Assembly (NCBI RefSeq): GCF_030063415.1
Contig: NZ_JASITA010000028.1
Coordinates: forward strand, 5,122 to 63,605
Length of the DNA stretch: 58,484 nucleotides
DNA from: Streptomyces sp. H27-C3
GTDB lineage: Bacteria > Actinomycetota > Actinomycetes > Streptomycetales > Streptomycetaceae
Direction: 5' to 3'
The position numbers and the translations under genes are program-made. The notes below the pieces were generated by a model that searched no databases, had not been told where the DNA came from, and was given only the letters and a program-made list of their open reading frames with translations. Each line of letters begins with the position of its first letter. Positions within the stretch are counted from its first letter, which is position 1. Shown piece by piece: positions 1 through 7,703 of the stretch.

Positions 1-2
1 CC

Positions 3-24
3 GGGGGGGGGGGGGGGGGGGGGG
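3..24. repeat. Homopolymer of 22 G residues
   Basis: The window opens with CC followed by 22 consecutive G. No other mononucleotide run in the window approaches this length. It could be a contig-edge artefact or a true slippage-prone G tract. It lies upstream of the first recognisable gene and no coding frame can be assigned to it. Confidence 0.9.
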
Positions 25-328
25 CGGGCCACGTTATGACGGTACGGGCCGTACTCATGCACGGACAAGGCACGACCGTTGCGGAGCGACCGTCGATCCG
101 TTGCGCAATAGGGCACCGTGGCGGTGATTCATTGCGTGATCACCGAGGGCGATGGAGGTCGTACGGAACGTACGCCTTGAGGTGTACGACGCGGGCCCGG
201 TTCCCGCCGCGCGGCGGAGCGGCGACGGAGACCTCGGCGCGATGCGCGCGGCGCCCCCCGCCGGAAGAGTGGAGGGCGTCCGGACAGGAGCGCCGGGCCA
301 CCCGCCATCACCCGCCGAAGGGGCCGTC
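25..328. other. Non-coding stretch before the first gene, with TTGCG-type repeats
   Basis: No convincing protein-coding frame is visible between the G tract and the first gene. It contains three TTGCG elements at 79, 101 (palindromic TTGCGCAA) and 132, treated separately as a possible operator array. A short minus-strand frame beginning near 58 could be the 5' end of a gene leaving the window, but it has no clear ribosome-binding site. Confidence 0.6.
79..140. promoter_or_regulatory. Candidate operator array (three TTGCG elements)
   Basis: TTGCG occurs at 79, 101 and 132, with spacings of 22 and 31 bp. The middle copy is the palindrome TTGCGCAA. A second triad with spacings of 21 and 30 bp lies at 3167-3225, upstream of the permease/Lrp genes, so both may be bound by the same regulator, most simply the Lrp/AsnC protein encoded at 1070-1525. 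The binding assignment is inference. Confidence 0.35.
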
Positions 329-898
329 ATGAACCGTCTCACCCGCCGCCGTACGAAGATCGCCGCGCTCGGCGCCGCCCTGCTGATCACCGCCGGGGCC
401 GCCGGCACCTCCCTTGCCTCCGGAGACGCCGTCCCCGCCGGCCAGGCGCGCGAGGCGGCCGCGCTGACCGGCACCGCCAAGCTGTACCGGCCGGCCGGTG
501 ACGACATCACCTTCGCCTTCGACGCCCATCTCGCCGCGAAGGACAACATGGACCCGGAGCAGGCGTCCGGCACGTTCAGCTTCCGCCATGTTTTCCCGGA
601 CGGTACGTCGGGATGGGCCAAGGGGAAGGTCGACTGCCTGCTGACGGGCGGCAACGTGGCGGTGGTCACGGGCATCATCACCGAGACCGACCAGCCCAAC
701 AAGGGCAAGCGGGTCGGTATCTCGGTCCACGACCAGGGCAGCAACGACCGTCTGGGGTACAGCTGGATCGGCCGGGACGCGGAGAAACAGAACCTGCCCA
801 AGTGCATGAGCTCCGCCCCGTTCGAGAAGGTCAAGGCGGGCACGGGCGACTTCAAGGTGCTGCCGTGGCAGCCGGTGTACGAGTCGGCGCGGGGCTGA
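329..898 (+). CDS. Small secreted protein of unknown function (repetin-like)
   Basis: 189-residue protein. The ATG at 329 follows a GAAGG-type ribosome-binding site (near 317-321) and is chosen over an upstream in-frame ATG at 152, because it starts a clear signal peptide: a charged NRLTRRRTK segment, a hydrophobic AALGAALLITAGAAG core, then a small-residue region ending around SLASGDA. The mature part has two cysteines (VDCLLTGG, LPKCMSS) that could form a disulfide, and a GKRVGISVHDQG segment. It resembles the small exported proteins labelled repetin in some Streptomyces annotations; this is from memory and no function is known to me. It stands alone, and its stop is 10 bp before the left end of the MITE-like element. 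Confidence 0.75.
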   Translation: MNRLTRRRTKIAALGAALLITAGAAGTSLASGDAVPAGQAREAAALTGTAKLYRPAGDDITFAFDAHLAAKDNMDPEQASGTFSFRHVFPDGTSGWAKGKVDCLLTGGNVAVVTGIITETDQPNKGKRVGISVHDQGSNDRLGYSWIGRDAEKQNLPKCMSSAPFEKVKAGTGDFKVLPWQPVYESARG

Positions 899-908
899 GC
901 AGAGCGGC

Positions 909-1072
909 TAGGGGGTGTCCGGCCGATCCCTGTGGGTGAAGGAGCGGGGTCTGGTGCGTGGAGCCGCACGGCGGAGGAGGGAGTCGACGCGGAGCGTCGG
1001 CGACCGACGACAACGCCGCGGATGTGCGTGCCGGACCCCGCGACGCCACGGAGATCGGCCGGACACCCCCTA
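909..1072. mobile_element. MITE-like element with 20-bp perfect terminal inverted repeats
   Basis: A 164-bp element bounded by TAGGGGGTGTCCGGCCGATC (909-928) and its exact reverse complement (1053-1072). The interior is rich in short hairpins, for example GACGC-gga-GCGTC near 983 and GTCGG-cga-CCGAC next to it. It has no coding capacity of its own. The right 115 bp (958-1072) recurs at 56171-56285 with 108 of 115 identities by eye. The right end contains the TAG stop codon of the Lrp/AsnC gene. Flanking target-site duplications are not obvious. Confidence 0.7.
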
Positions 1073-1525
1073 AGTGGGCGCGCCCGAGGAGTAGCGCCTG
1101 AGCAGCGGGGACAGCACCAGCACGGACTTGGTGCGCTCCACGAAGTGCTCGCCCGCGATCCGCTCGAGGACGCGCTCGAAGTGGCGCATGTCGGAGGCGA
1201 AGACCTGGACGATCGCGTCCGCGTCACCGGTGACGGTGGAGGCGGACGCGATCTCCGGGTACCGCTTGAGCGCGTGCTCGATCGCCGCGGGCGATGTGTT
1301 GCGACTGCAGTAGATCTCAATGAAGCCCTCGGTTTCCCAGCCGAGGGCCACCGGGTCCACCCGTACGGTGAACCCGGTGATCGCTCCGACGGACCGCAGC
1401 CGGTCCACCCGGCGTTTCACCGCGGGCGCGGACAGGCCGACGATCGAGCCGATGTCGGCGTAGGAGCGGCGCGCGTCCTCAGCGAGGGCGTGGACGATGC
1501 GTTCGTCGAGGTCGTTCAGTCGCAC
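1070..1525 (-). CDS. Lrp/AsnC family transcriptional regulator
   Basis: 151-residue feast/famine regulator. Residues 1-60 form the AsnC-type winged HTH (LNDLDERIVHALAEDARRSY, then the recognition region GLSAPAVKRRVDRLRSVGAI). The rest is the RAM/ligand-binding domain with the typical VTGDADAIVQVFASD segment. The GTG at 1525 is chosen because the family begins with VRLNDLDERI; further upstream residues overlap the permease gene and are not conserved-looking. It lies 10 bp downstream of the permease on the same strand, so the two are probably co-transcribed and the regulator may respond to the permease substrate. Its stop codon lies in the inverted repeat of the MITE-like element. Confidence 0.92.
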   Translation of the reverse strand: MRLNDLDERIVHALAEDARRSYADIGSIVGLSAPAVKRRVDRLRSVGAITGFTVRVDPVALGWETEGFIEIYCSRNTSPAAIEHALKRYPEIASASTVTGDADAIVQVFASDMRHFERVLERIAGEHFVERTKSVLVLSPLLRRYSSGAPT

Positions 1526-1535
1526 TGCGGGTGGA

Positions 1536-2996
1536 TCACTTCTCTGCGGTGGCCAGACGGGAGCGGCGCAAGCCGTAACAGAAGTAGAACACGAGCCCGA
1601 CGGCCATCCAGCCACCGAAATACAGCCAGGTGATGCCATCCAGCTGGAACATGTTGCCGACGCAAGCGATGACGCCGAGGATCGGTGTCACCGGGAACAA
1701 CGCGACGCGGAAGCTGCGCGGCATGTCCGGCCGCTTGTAGCGCAGGATGATCACGGAGACGTTGACCAGCGCGAAGGCGAAGAGGGTACCGATACTGGTG
1801 GCATTGGCGAGCTCGCCCAGCGGGATGAAGGCCGCGAGGGTGCCGCAGAAGAGCGACACGATCATCACGTTGACCTTGGGCGTTCCAGTGCGGGCGTCAA
1901 CCTTGGCGAAGACCTTGGGTATCAGACCGTCGCGCGACATGGCGAACAGGATGCGGGTCTGGCCGTACAGCACGGCGAAGACGACGCTCGCGATGGACAC
2001 GACCGCACCGGCCGCCAGGACGACACCCCAGAAGGTGTGCCCCGAGACGTCCTTCATGATCTGGGAGAGGGCGGCCTCGGTGCCCGCGAAGTCCTGCCAA
2101 GGCATGGCGCCGACGGCGACCAGGGCGACGAGGCAGTAGAGCACGGTGACGATGAGCAGCGACAGCATGATCGCCCGCGGCAGGTCCCGCTTCGGGTTCT
2201 TGGCTTCCTCACCTGCAGTGGAGGCGGCGTCGAAGCCGATGTACGAGAAGAACAAGACGGCGGAACCGGCCATGATGCCGGTGATGCCCAGCGGGGCGAG
2301 CGGGGCGTAGTTGCCCGCCTTGATACCCATGAAACCGATCACGCAGAAGATCACCAGCGTGACGATCTTGACTATGACCATGATCGTGTTGAGCCGGGCG
2401 CTCTCCTTGGCACCGCGCATCAGAAAGACCATGGCGAGCAGCACGACGACGAGCGCGGGCAGGTTGATGAAGCCGCCTTCGCCGAGCGGGGCGGACACGG
2501 CTTCGGGGATGGTGAGGCCGATCGTGCCTTCGAGCAGCTCGTTGAGGTACTGCCCCCAGCCGACCGCGACGGCCGAGACGGACACGCCGTATTCGAGGAC
2601 CAGGCACCAGCCGCAGAGCCAGGCGACGATCTCGCCCATGGTGGCGTACGAGTACGAATACGAGGACCCGGAGACCGGCACGGTGCCGGCGAGCTCCGCG
2701 TAGGAGAGCGCCGAGAACAGCGCGGTGAGGCCCGCGAGCACGAAAGAGATCACAATGGCCGGACCGGCCTTCGGCGTGGCCTCACCGAGGATGACGAAGA
2801 TGCCGGTGCCGAGCGTCGCACCGATGCTGATCGCCGTCAGCTGCCACATGCTGAGCGAGCGGCGGAGGGTGCCACCCTCGCCCTGGCCGCCCTCGGCGAC
2901 CATTTGGTCGACGGGCTTGCGCCGCATCAGCCGGCTGCCGAGAGTCGGGCTCTCGAATTCCGGTTGGGGGGAAACGGATGGCGCTGCGTCCAACAC
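1536..2996 (-). CDS. APC-family amino acid permease
   Basis: 486-residue integral membrane transporter of the amino acid/polyamine/organocation superfamily, resembling cationic amino acid transporters. About twelve hydrophobic helices follow a hydrophilic N-terminus of roughly 45 residues. Family motifs include SIGATLGTGIFVILGE in TM1, SYAELAGTVPVSGSSYSY in the TM2-3 region, and FFSYIGFDAASTAGEEAKNP. The GTG at 2996 is preceded by AAGGAG at good distance; the longer reading from 3050 has no such site. It is followed after 10 bp by the Lrp/AsnC gene. Substrate cannot be fixed from sequence; arginine, lysine or other cationic amino acids are the default guess. Confidence 0.9.
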   Translation of the reverse strand: MLDAAPSVSPQPEFESPTLGSRLMRRKPVDQMVAEGGQGEGGTLRRSLSMWQLTAISIGATLGTGIFVILGEATPKAGPAIVISFVLAGLTALFSALSYAELAGTVPVSGSSYSYSYATMGEIVAWLCGWCLVLEYGVSVSAVAVGWGQYLNELLEGTIGLTIPEAVSAPLGEGGFINLPALVVVLLAMVFLMRGAKESARLNTIMVIVKIVTLVIFCVIGFMGIKAGNYAPLAPLGITGIMAGSAVLFFSYIGFDAASTAGEEAKNPKRDLPRAIMLSLLIVTVLYCLVALVAVGAMPWQDFAGTEAALSQIMKDVSGHTFWGVVLAAGAVVSIASVVFAVLYGQTRILFAMSRDGLIPKVFAKVDARTGTPKVNVMIVSLFCGTLAAFIPLGELANATSIGTLFAFALVNVSVIILRYKRPDMPRSFRVALFPVTPILGVIACVGNMFQLDGITWLYFGGWMAVGLVFYFCYGLRRSRLATAEK

Positions 2997-3166
2997 TGGG
3001 GTGGCTCCTTGTCGCTGCCGATCGGGAAGGCGGCGACCACAGCGGTCCACCTCGGGGCGTCAAGAACAGCCCAGAGCTCGGGAACCGCCGAGCAGGCGGT
3101 CCCCGCCACTCCACGTACAGCGTTGAACCCTACGAGCTGCGAGTTACCGACCGTAATGCAGCAACC

Positions 3167-3225
3167 TTGCGCATCCGCGACCGATCATTGCGCGCAACCG
3201 CGACGGATGCGTTTTTGTTGCGCAT
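3167..3225. promoter_or_regulatory. Candidate Lrp operator array upstream of the permease
   Basis: TTGCGCAT at 3167-3174, the perfect palindrome TTGCGCGCAA at 3188-3197, and TTGCGCAT at 3218-3225. Spacing is close to two and three helical turns, as expected for an oligomeric regulator such as Lrp/AsnC. It lies about 170-230 bp upstream of the permease start. Direct autoregulation by the Lrp/AsnC gene of the same unit is inference. Confidence 0.45.
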
Positions 3226-3315
3226 CACCTTTCGAAATCCCTTTTGTCCCCTTGCGGTGGGCGCGGACGGGGGTACGCATTGACGCTTCGTCAGCCCTGG
3301 CCGCGCCGCGCGGTC

Positions 3316-3340
3316 GGTGCGGTGCGGTGCGGTGCGGTGC
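3316..3340. repeat. Tandem pentanucleotide repeat, GGTGC x5
   Basis: Five perfect consecutive copies of GGTGC, preceded by a partial CGGT. It lies between the permease promoter region and the dehydrogenase remnant. Such tracts are prone to replication slippage. Confidence 0.9.
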
Positions 3341-3360
3341 CTCTGCTGTGGTCGGCAGCC

Positions 3361-3561
3361 GTTGAACACGGGCCGCACGGGGTACGTGTCAACGCGGTCG
3401 CGGACGGTGCAGTGCGGACCCCGCAGATGTCCGACATCGCGTCCGCGTCAATTTTCCTCCCCTTCCCCCTGGCGGCGTGCATCACTGGGCAGACACTCGT
3501 CGCGGACGGCGAGCGGCGTGAAGTTCCCGTACACCGGCCATCGGCCATCGGAGGCGAATGA
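3361..3561 (+). pseudogene. C-terminal remnant of a short-chain dehydrogenase/reductase
   Basis: The plus frame 3361-3561 reads EHGPHGVRVNAVADGAVRTP, then about ten residues later DIASASIFLPFPLAACITGQTLVADGE. This matches the SDR segment following the catalytic YxxxK (G-I/V-R-V-N-A-V-A-P-G) fused to the C-terminal TGQTLxVDGG block. The Rossmann glycine motif and the catalytic Ser-Tyr-Lys region are absent, and the stretch joining the two blocks is shortened. It ends with a TGA that overlaps the start of the downstream hydrolase. It is a gene relic, not a functional enzyme. Confidence 0.7.
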
Positions 3562-4553
3562 TGACATGGCTCGACCCGCAGCCCTTCCTGCGCGGAGTGG
3601 CCTGGCGCGGCGAGGGGGGACGCGCGATGCGCGCGGACCCGGCCGATCTGGACCGGCTGCCGTGGGACACCGTGCAGCGGGCGGGCCTGCCCATAGGCGT
3701 GCGGCTGGAGTTCACCGCCCACGGCGCCACGGCGATCGAGATCCGCTACCGCGCCACGGTCCCGGCCCCCAACGAGGCACTGCACGACCTCGCCCATGTC
3801 TTCGCGCTCTGGGACAGCGGCGAACTCCTGTCGGAGTCCTTCACCGACCCGGCGGAGGAGGCGGTCGTACATGTCGGCCTTCCCGCGTCGGGCGGCCCCT
3901 TCATCGTCCATCCGCCGGAGGGCCGGTCCCCGGTGATCCTCGGTGTCCGCGCCATCGGCGGCTCCGTCGCCCCCGCGCCGGACCGGCCGCGCTGGCTGGT
4001 GCACGGCGACTCCATCACGGAGGGCTGGTGGTCCACCCGCCCCGCGCATGCCTGGCCCGCAACGACCGGCCGTGCGCTGGGCCTGGACGCCGTCAACCTC
4101 GGCTACGCGGGCGCCGCGCGCGGCGAGCTCGCCACCGCGGAGCAGCTCGCTTCGCTCCCCGCCGATCTGCTGACCTTGGCATTCGGCACCAACTGCTGGT
4201 CCCGCCCCCCGTTCTCGGCACCCCTGCTGCACGAGACGGTACGGGCCTTCATCGGCCTCGTACGCAAGGGGCATCCACGCACTCCCCTGCTGGTCGTCTC
4301 CCCCGTGCTGCGCCCCGGAGCCGAGCGGAGCGCGAACGCCCTGGGCGCCACCTTGGCCGATCTCCGCACCGCTCTGGAGGGCACGGTCCAGGGCCTCGTC
4401 GCGGCGGGTGACACGCGGCTGGCCCTGCTGCCGGGCCTGGGGGTGCTGAGACCGGAGCACCTGGCGGACGGCCTCCACCCCAACGACGCAGGCCATGGAG
4501 TCCTGGCCGAGGCGGTCGCCGGCGCGCTGCGGAAGGCGGACTTCCTGCCGTAG
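3561..4553 (+). CDS. SGNH/GDSL hydrolase family protein
   Basis: About 330-residue esterase/lipase-type hydrolase. The N-terminal 140 residues look like a beta-rich accessory domain. The C-terminal half is the SGNH fold: block I VHGDSITEG (nucleophile Ser near residue 149), the Gly block GYAGAARGE, the Asn block AFGTNCW and block V DGLHPND with the Asp-His pair near residue 304. No signal peptide is seen. Two adjacent ATGs (3558 and 3561) follow GGAGG at 3550-3554; the second has better spacing. The first overlaps the TGA of the dehydrogenase remnant. The natural substrate is unknown, perhaps an acylated sugar or peptide. Confidence 0.88.
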   Translation: MTWLDPQPFLRGVAWRGEGGRAMRADPADLDRLPWDTVQRAGLPIGVRLEFTAHGATAIEIRYRATVPAPNEALHDLAHVFALWDSGELLSESFTDPAEEAVVHVGLPASGGPFIVHPPEGRSPVILGVRAIGGSVAPAPDRPRWLVHGDSITEGWWSTRPAHAWPATTGRALGLDAVNLGYAGAARGELATAEQLASLPADLLTLAFGTNCWSRPPFSAPLLHETVRAFIGLVRKGHPRTPLLVVSPVLRPGAERSANALGATLADLRTALEGTVQGLVAAGDTRLALLPGLGVLRPEHLADGLHPNDAGHGVLAEAVAGALRKADFLP

Positions 4554-4631
4554 CGACGGCCCCGACGGGACAGGGAGTCATGAATTCGCGAAGGGCGGGT
4601 AAGCGAGCCGTTGATGACTGAGGACCCGCAC

Positions 4632-5012
4632 ATGGTTGTCCTGGATTCGCCGCAGGCGAACAGTGCGACGGCCAGAGAAGCCGCCGCCGAGTATCTGGCC
4701 AAGAACTGCCCCTGGGCCGACTTCGACGCGGTGCTGCTCGTGATCGCTGAACTGGTCGCCAACGCGGCCCGGCACACCTCCGGCTGGTGGCGGCTGCGGA
4801 TGCACTCGGGCCGGGAAGAGCTGGTGGTCGAGATGGACGACTCCAGCGCGCAGCTGCCGGTACCCCGCGAGCCCGACTTCTCCGGGGGCGGCGGGTTCGG
4901 CTGGCACATGATGCTCAAGCTCGCGGGGCGGGTCGAGGTCCGGCCCCTGCCCGAGGGCAAGCAGGTACGGGCGACCTGGCCGAGGCCGACCCAGGCCTTC
5001 CCGGCCTACTGA
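4632..5012 (+). CDS. RsbW/SpoIIAB-like ATP-binding anti-sigma regulatory protein
   Basis: 126-residue HATPase-type protein. The N box is visible (VLLVIAELVANAARHT; Glu/Asn coordinate Mg-ATP), as is a G1-like box (VEMDDSS) and a glycine-rich G2 loop (FSGGGGFGWHMMLKLA). Such Streptomyces proteins bind or phosphorylate anti-anti-sigma factors or sequester SigB/SigF-type sigma factors. The ATG at 4632 has GAGGA at 4620-4624 with ideal spacing; an in-frame ATG at 4614 is the alternative. It is convergent with the sigma factor gene at 5201-6067, a suggestive but unproven partnership. Confidence 0.85.
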   Translation: MVVLDSPQANSATAREAAAEYLAKNCPWADFDAVLLVIAELVANAARHTSGWWRLRMHSGREELVVEMDDSSAQLPVPREPDFSGGGGFGWHMMLKLAGRVEVRPLPEGKQVRATWPRPTQAFPAY

Positions 5013-5200
5013 GGGCCCGGTCCACCGAAGGCCCGGTCTGCCGAAGGCAGGACACATCATCAGGCGTGCGGCGTACGCGGGTGCGACGTACGGCGGTGCC
5101 CCCTCCGTCACCGGACGAGACACCGTCGTACATCAATCACTCGCGCACATCACTCGCTGGGCGCCGTACGTCATTCCTGCATACGGCATCCCTGCATACG

Positions 5201-6067
5201 TCACTCCTGGGCGAGAAGCCCCGTCCGCAGCCGCGACGTGATGCGCGTCAGCAACCTCGACACCTGCATCTGGGACACACCCAGTTCGGCGCCGATCTGC
5301 GACTGCGTCATCTCCGCGCCGTAGCGCATGCTCAGGATCCAGCGGTCGCGCTCACCGAGCTCTTCGAGCAGCGGCTTGAGGGCCTGGACGTTCTCGACGA
5401 TCTCCAGCTCGGCGTCCGTCTCGCCCAGCCGATCGGCGAGGGTCGCGGAGCCCGGGTTGCCGGATTCGTCGAGCGGCATGTCGATCGAACCGGCCGTGTA
5501 GCCGTTGGAGGCGACCAGCCCCTCGACGATCTCGTTCTCTTCCAGGCCGAGGTGCGCGGCCAGTTCGGGGGTGGTCGGTGCCCGGTCGAGCTCCTGGAAC
5601 AGCAGGTCGTTCGCCCTGGCCAGGTCGATCCGCAGCTCCTGCAGCCTGCGCGGCACATGGACGGACCAGCTGGTGTCCCGGAAGAAGCGCTTGATCTCGC
5701 CGATGATGCACGGCATCGCGAAGGTGGCGAATCCGACCTCGCGGGTCAGCTCGAACCGGTCGATGGCCTTGATCAGACCAATCGTGCCGACCTGGACGAT
5801 GTCCTCCATCTGGTCGGACCGGTTGCGGAAGCGCGTCGCTGCGAACTTCACCAGCGCCAGGTTGAGCTCGATCAGCGTGTTGCGCGCGTACTGGTACTCG
5901 TGGGTGCCCTCTTCCAGGACCGCGAGCCGCTCGAAGAATATCTTCGAGAGTTCGCGCGCGTCCTTGGGAGCCACCTCCGCCGGATTCTCCACATATGGAA
6001 GTTCCGGCTCCGCCACATCGGATGTCGTTGTTCCGTGGGTCAGTCCGCTCGGGACTGCGGTCGCCAT
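5201..6067 (-). CDS. RNA polymerase sigma factor, SigB/SigF/SigG family
   Basis: 288-residue alternative sigma-70 factor of the stress/sporulation class. Region 2 carries DQMEDIVQVGTIGLIKAIDR and the -10 recognition stretch FATFAMPCIIGEIKRFFRD. Region 3 includes VHVPRRLQELR. Region 4 ends with the HTH MTQSQIGAELGVSQMQVSRL. The ATG at 6067 follows a strong GGGAGG; a GTG six bases upstream (6073) is nearly as good. Such sigma factors are usually held inactive by RsbW-type kinases, and one is encoded convergently about 190 bp away. Many paralogues exist in Streptomyces, so no specific symbol is assigned. Confidence 0.92.
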   Translation of the reverse strand: MATAVPSGLTHGTTTSDVAEPELPYVENPAEVAPKDARELSKIFFERLAVLEEGTHEYQYARNTLIELNLALVKFAATRFRNRSDQMEDIVQVGTIGLIKAIDRFELTREVGFATFAMPCIIGEIKRFFRDTSWSVHVPRRLQELRIDLARANDLLFQELDRAPTTPELAAHLGLEENEIVEGLVASNGYTAGSIDMPLDESGNPGSATLADRLGETDAELEIVENVQALKPLLEELGERDRWILSMRYGAEMTQSQIGAELGVSQMQVSRLLTRITSRLRTGLLAQE

Positions 6068-6205
6068 GGACACGATTTCCTCCCTTGGTTCTCCGGTGCA
6101 AGCGCAAGTGGCCTGGTACCCGGAAGCAGGGAAGTCATTCATCGCTGTCCGCGAATTGTCGACAACGAGCTTCCCTCGCCACGGCATTGGACCCGGGACG
6201 CACCG

Positions 6206-6240
6206 CGGCCGGTCCCCGCAGAGTGCACGGAAACCGGCCG
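6206..6240 (-). terminator. Possible terminator after guaB1
   Basis: CGGCCGGT (6206-6213) pairs with ACCGGCCG (6233-6240) across a 19-nt loop, 20 bp past the guaB1 stop. No T tract is visible, which is common in Streptomyces, and the stem is only 8 bp. Confidence 0.35.
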
Positions 6241-6260
6241 GTTCAACAAGTGGTGCTGCC

Positions 6261-7703
6261 TCAACTCCAGCTGGCGTGCAGCGGCTTGCCCTCGGCGTAA
6301 CCGGCGGCGCTCTGCACGCCGACGATCGCCTTCTCGGCGAACTCCTCCAGCGAGTTCGCGCCGGCGTACGTGCAGGAGGAGCGGACGCCCGCGATGATCG
6401 AGTCGATCAGGTCCTCGACGCCAGGACGGGTCGGGTCGAGGAACATCCGGGAGGTGGAGATGCCCTCCTCGAACAGCGCCTTGCGGGCGCGGTCGTACGC
6501 CGACTCCTCGCTCGTACGGTTGCGTACGGCGCGGGCGGACGCCATGCCGAACGACTCCTTGTAGTAGCGGCCGTCGGCGGACTGCTGGAGGTCTCCGGGC
6601 GACTCGTACGTGCCGGCGAACCAGGAGCCGACCATCACGTTGGACGCGCCGGCGGCGAGCGCCATCGCGACGTCGCGCGGGTGGCGGACACCGCCGTCGG
6701 CCCAGACGTTCTTGCCGAACTTCTTCGCCTCGGCGGCGCACTCCATCACCGCGGAGAACTGCGGGCGGCCCACGCCGGTCATCATGCGCGTGGTGCACAT
6801 GGCGCCGGGGCCCACACCCACCTTGATGATGTCGGCGCCGGCCTCGATGAGGTCGCGCACACCCTCGGCGGCGACGATGTTGCCCGCGACGATCGGGACC
6901 TGCGGGTCGAGCGCCCGCACGGCCTTGACCGCGGCGAGCATCGACTCCTGGTGGCCGTGCGCCGTGTCGACGACGAGCGTGTCCACGCCTGCCGCGAGAA
7001 GCTGCTTGGCCTTGCCCGAGACGTCGCCGTTGATACCGACGGCCGCGGCGACGCGCAGCTTGCCTTCCGCGTCGGTGGCGGGCGTGTAGAGGGTCGCGCG
7101 CAGCGCGCCCTTGCGGGTCAGGACGCCGGCGAGCCGGCCGTCCTTGGTGACCGCGGGCGCGTACTTGCGGTTGGCGCCGTCGAGCCGGTTGAAGGCCTCG
7201 CGCGGGTCGATGTCGGCGTCGAGGAGGACGAGGTCCCTGGACATGACCTCGGACAGCTGGGTGAAGCGGTCCACACCGGTCAGGTCGTGGTCGGTGACAA
7301 CACCGACGGGACGGTTCTCGGCGTCCACGACGACGCCCGCGCCGTGTGCCCGCTTGGGCAGCAGGGACAGGGCGTCGGCGACGGTCTGCGAGGGCGACAG
7401 CATGATCGGGGTGTCGAGCACCAGATGGCGCGTCTTCACCCAGGAGATGACCTCGGTGACGACCTCGATCGGGATGTCCTGGGGGATGACGACGAGCCCG
7501 CCGCGGCGGGCCACCGTCTCGGCCATCCTGCGGCCCGCGATCGCGGTCATGTTCGCGACGACGAGGGGGATGGTGGTGCCGGTGCCGTCCGGGGCCGCGA
7601 GGTCGACACCTTGGCGGGAGCCGACGGCCGAGCGGCTCGGCACCATGAATACGTCGTCGTACGTCAGGTCATACGGCGGCTTCAGGTCGTTGAGGAAACG
7701 CAT
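6261..7703 (-). CDS. guaB1: GuaB1 family IMP dehydrogenase-related protein (likely GMP reductase)
   Basis: 480-residue TIM-barrel nucleotide oxidoreductase with two CBS domains inserted after the first barrel segment (about residues 95-210; for example GVVVDAENRPVGVVTDHDL). The catalytic cysteine loop is GPGAMCTTRMMTGVG and the flavin-like phosphate site is VMVGSWFAGT. The GuaB1 branch differs from true IMP dehydrogenase; the mycobacterial member has been shown to be a CBS-containing GMP reductase, converting GMP to IMP with NADPH for purine salvage. The ATG at 7703 is preceded by AGGTGAGAG. It is monocistronic, with the sigma factor gene downstream on the same strand. Confidence 0.9.
   Translation of the reverse strand: MRFLNDLKPPYDLTYDDVFMVPSRSAVGSRQGVDLAAPDGTGTTIPLVVANMTAIAGRRMAETVARRGGLVVIPQDIPIEVVTEVISWVKTRHLVLDTPIMLSPSQTVADALSLLPKRAHGAGVVVDAENRPVGVVTDHDLTGVDRFTQLSEVMSRDLVLLDADIDPREAFNRLDGANRKYAPAVTKDGRLAGVLTRKGALRATLYTPATDAEGKLRVAAAVGINGDVSGKAKQLLAAGVDTLVVDTAHGHQESMLAAVKAVRALDPQVPIVAGNIVAAEGVRDLIEAGADIIKVGVGPGAMCTTRMMTGVGRPQFSAVMECAAEAKKFGKNVWADGGVRHPRDVAMALAAGASNVMVGSWFAGTYESPGDLQQSADGRYYKESFGMASARAVRNRTSEESAYDRARKALFEEGISTSRMFLDPTRPGVEDLIDSIIAGVRSSCTYAGANSLEEFAEKAIVGVQSAAGYAEGKPLHASWS

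Larger units (their letters stand above)
2997..3360. other. Regulatory spacer between the permease and the dehydrogenase remnant
   Basis: About 360 bp with no credible intact gene. It holds the permease ribosome-binding site, a TTGCG operator-like triad at 3167-3225 and a pentanucleotide tandem repeat at 3316-3340. This should be the promoter region for the permease/Lrp pair on the minus strand. Confidence 0.6.

Noticed and set aside
1..58. Possible 5' end of a minus-strand gene (ATG at about 58)
   Set aside because: Only about 20 codons, ending in the poly-G/C run, with no Shine-Dalgarno; it cannot be supported.
852..1049. Short minus frame reading ASRGPARTSAALSSVADAP inside the MITE-like element
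   Set aside because: It is a translation of the repeat; the same peptide reappears in the copy at 56171-56285. Better explained as repeat DNA than a gene.
1497..3365. 622-codon plus-strand frame opposite the permease
   Set aside because: Antisense shadow of the permease; its His/Asp/Glu/Arg-rich composition is not protein-like and it has no ribosome-binding site.
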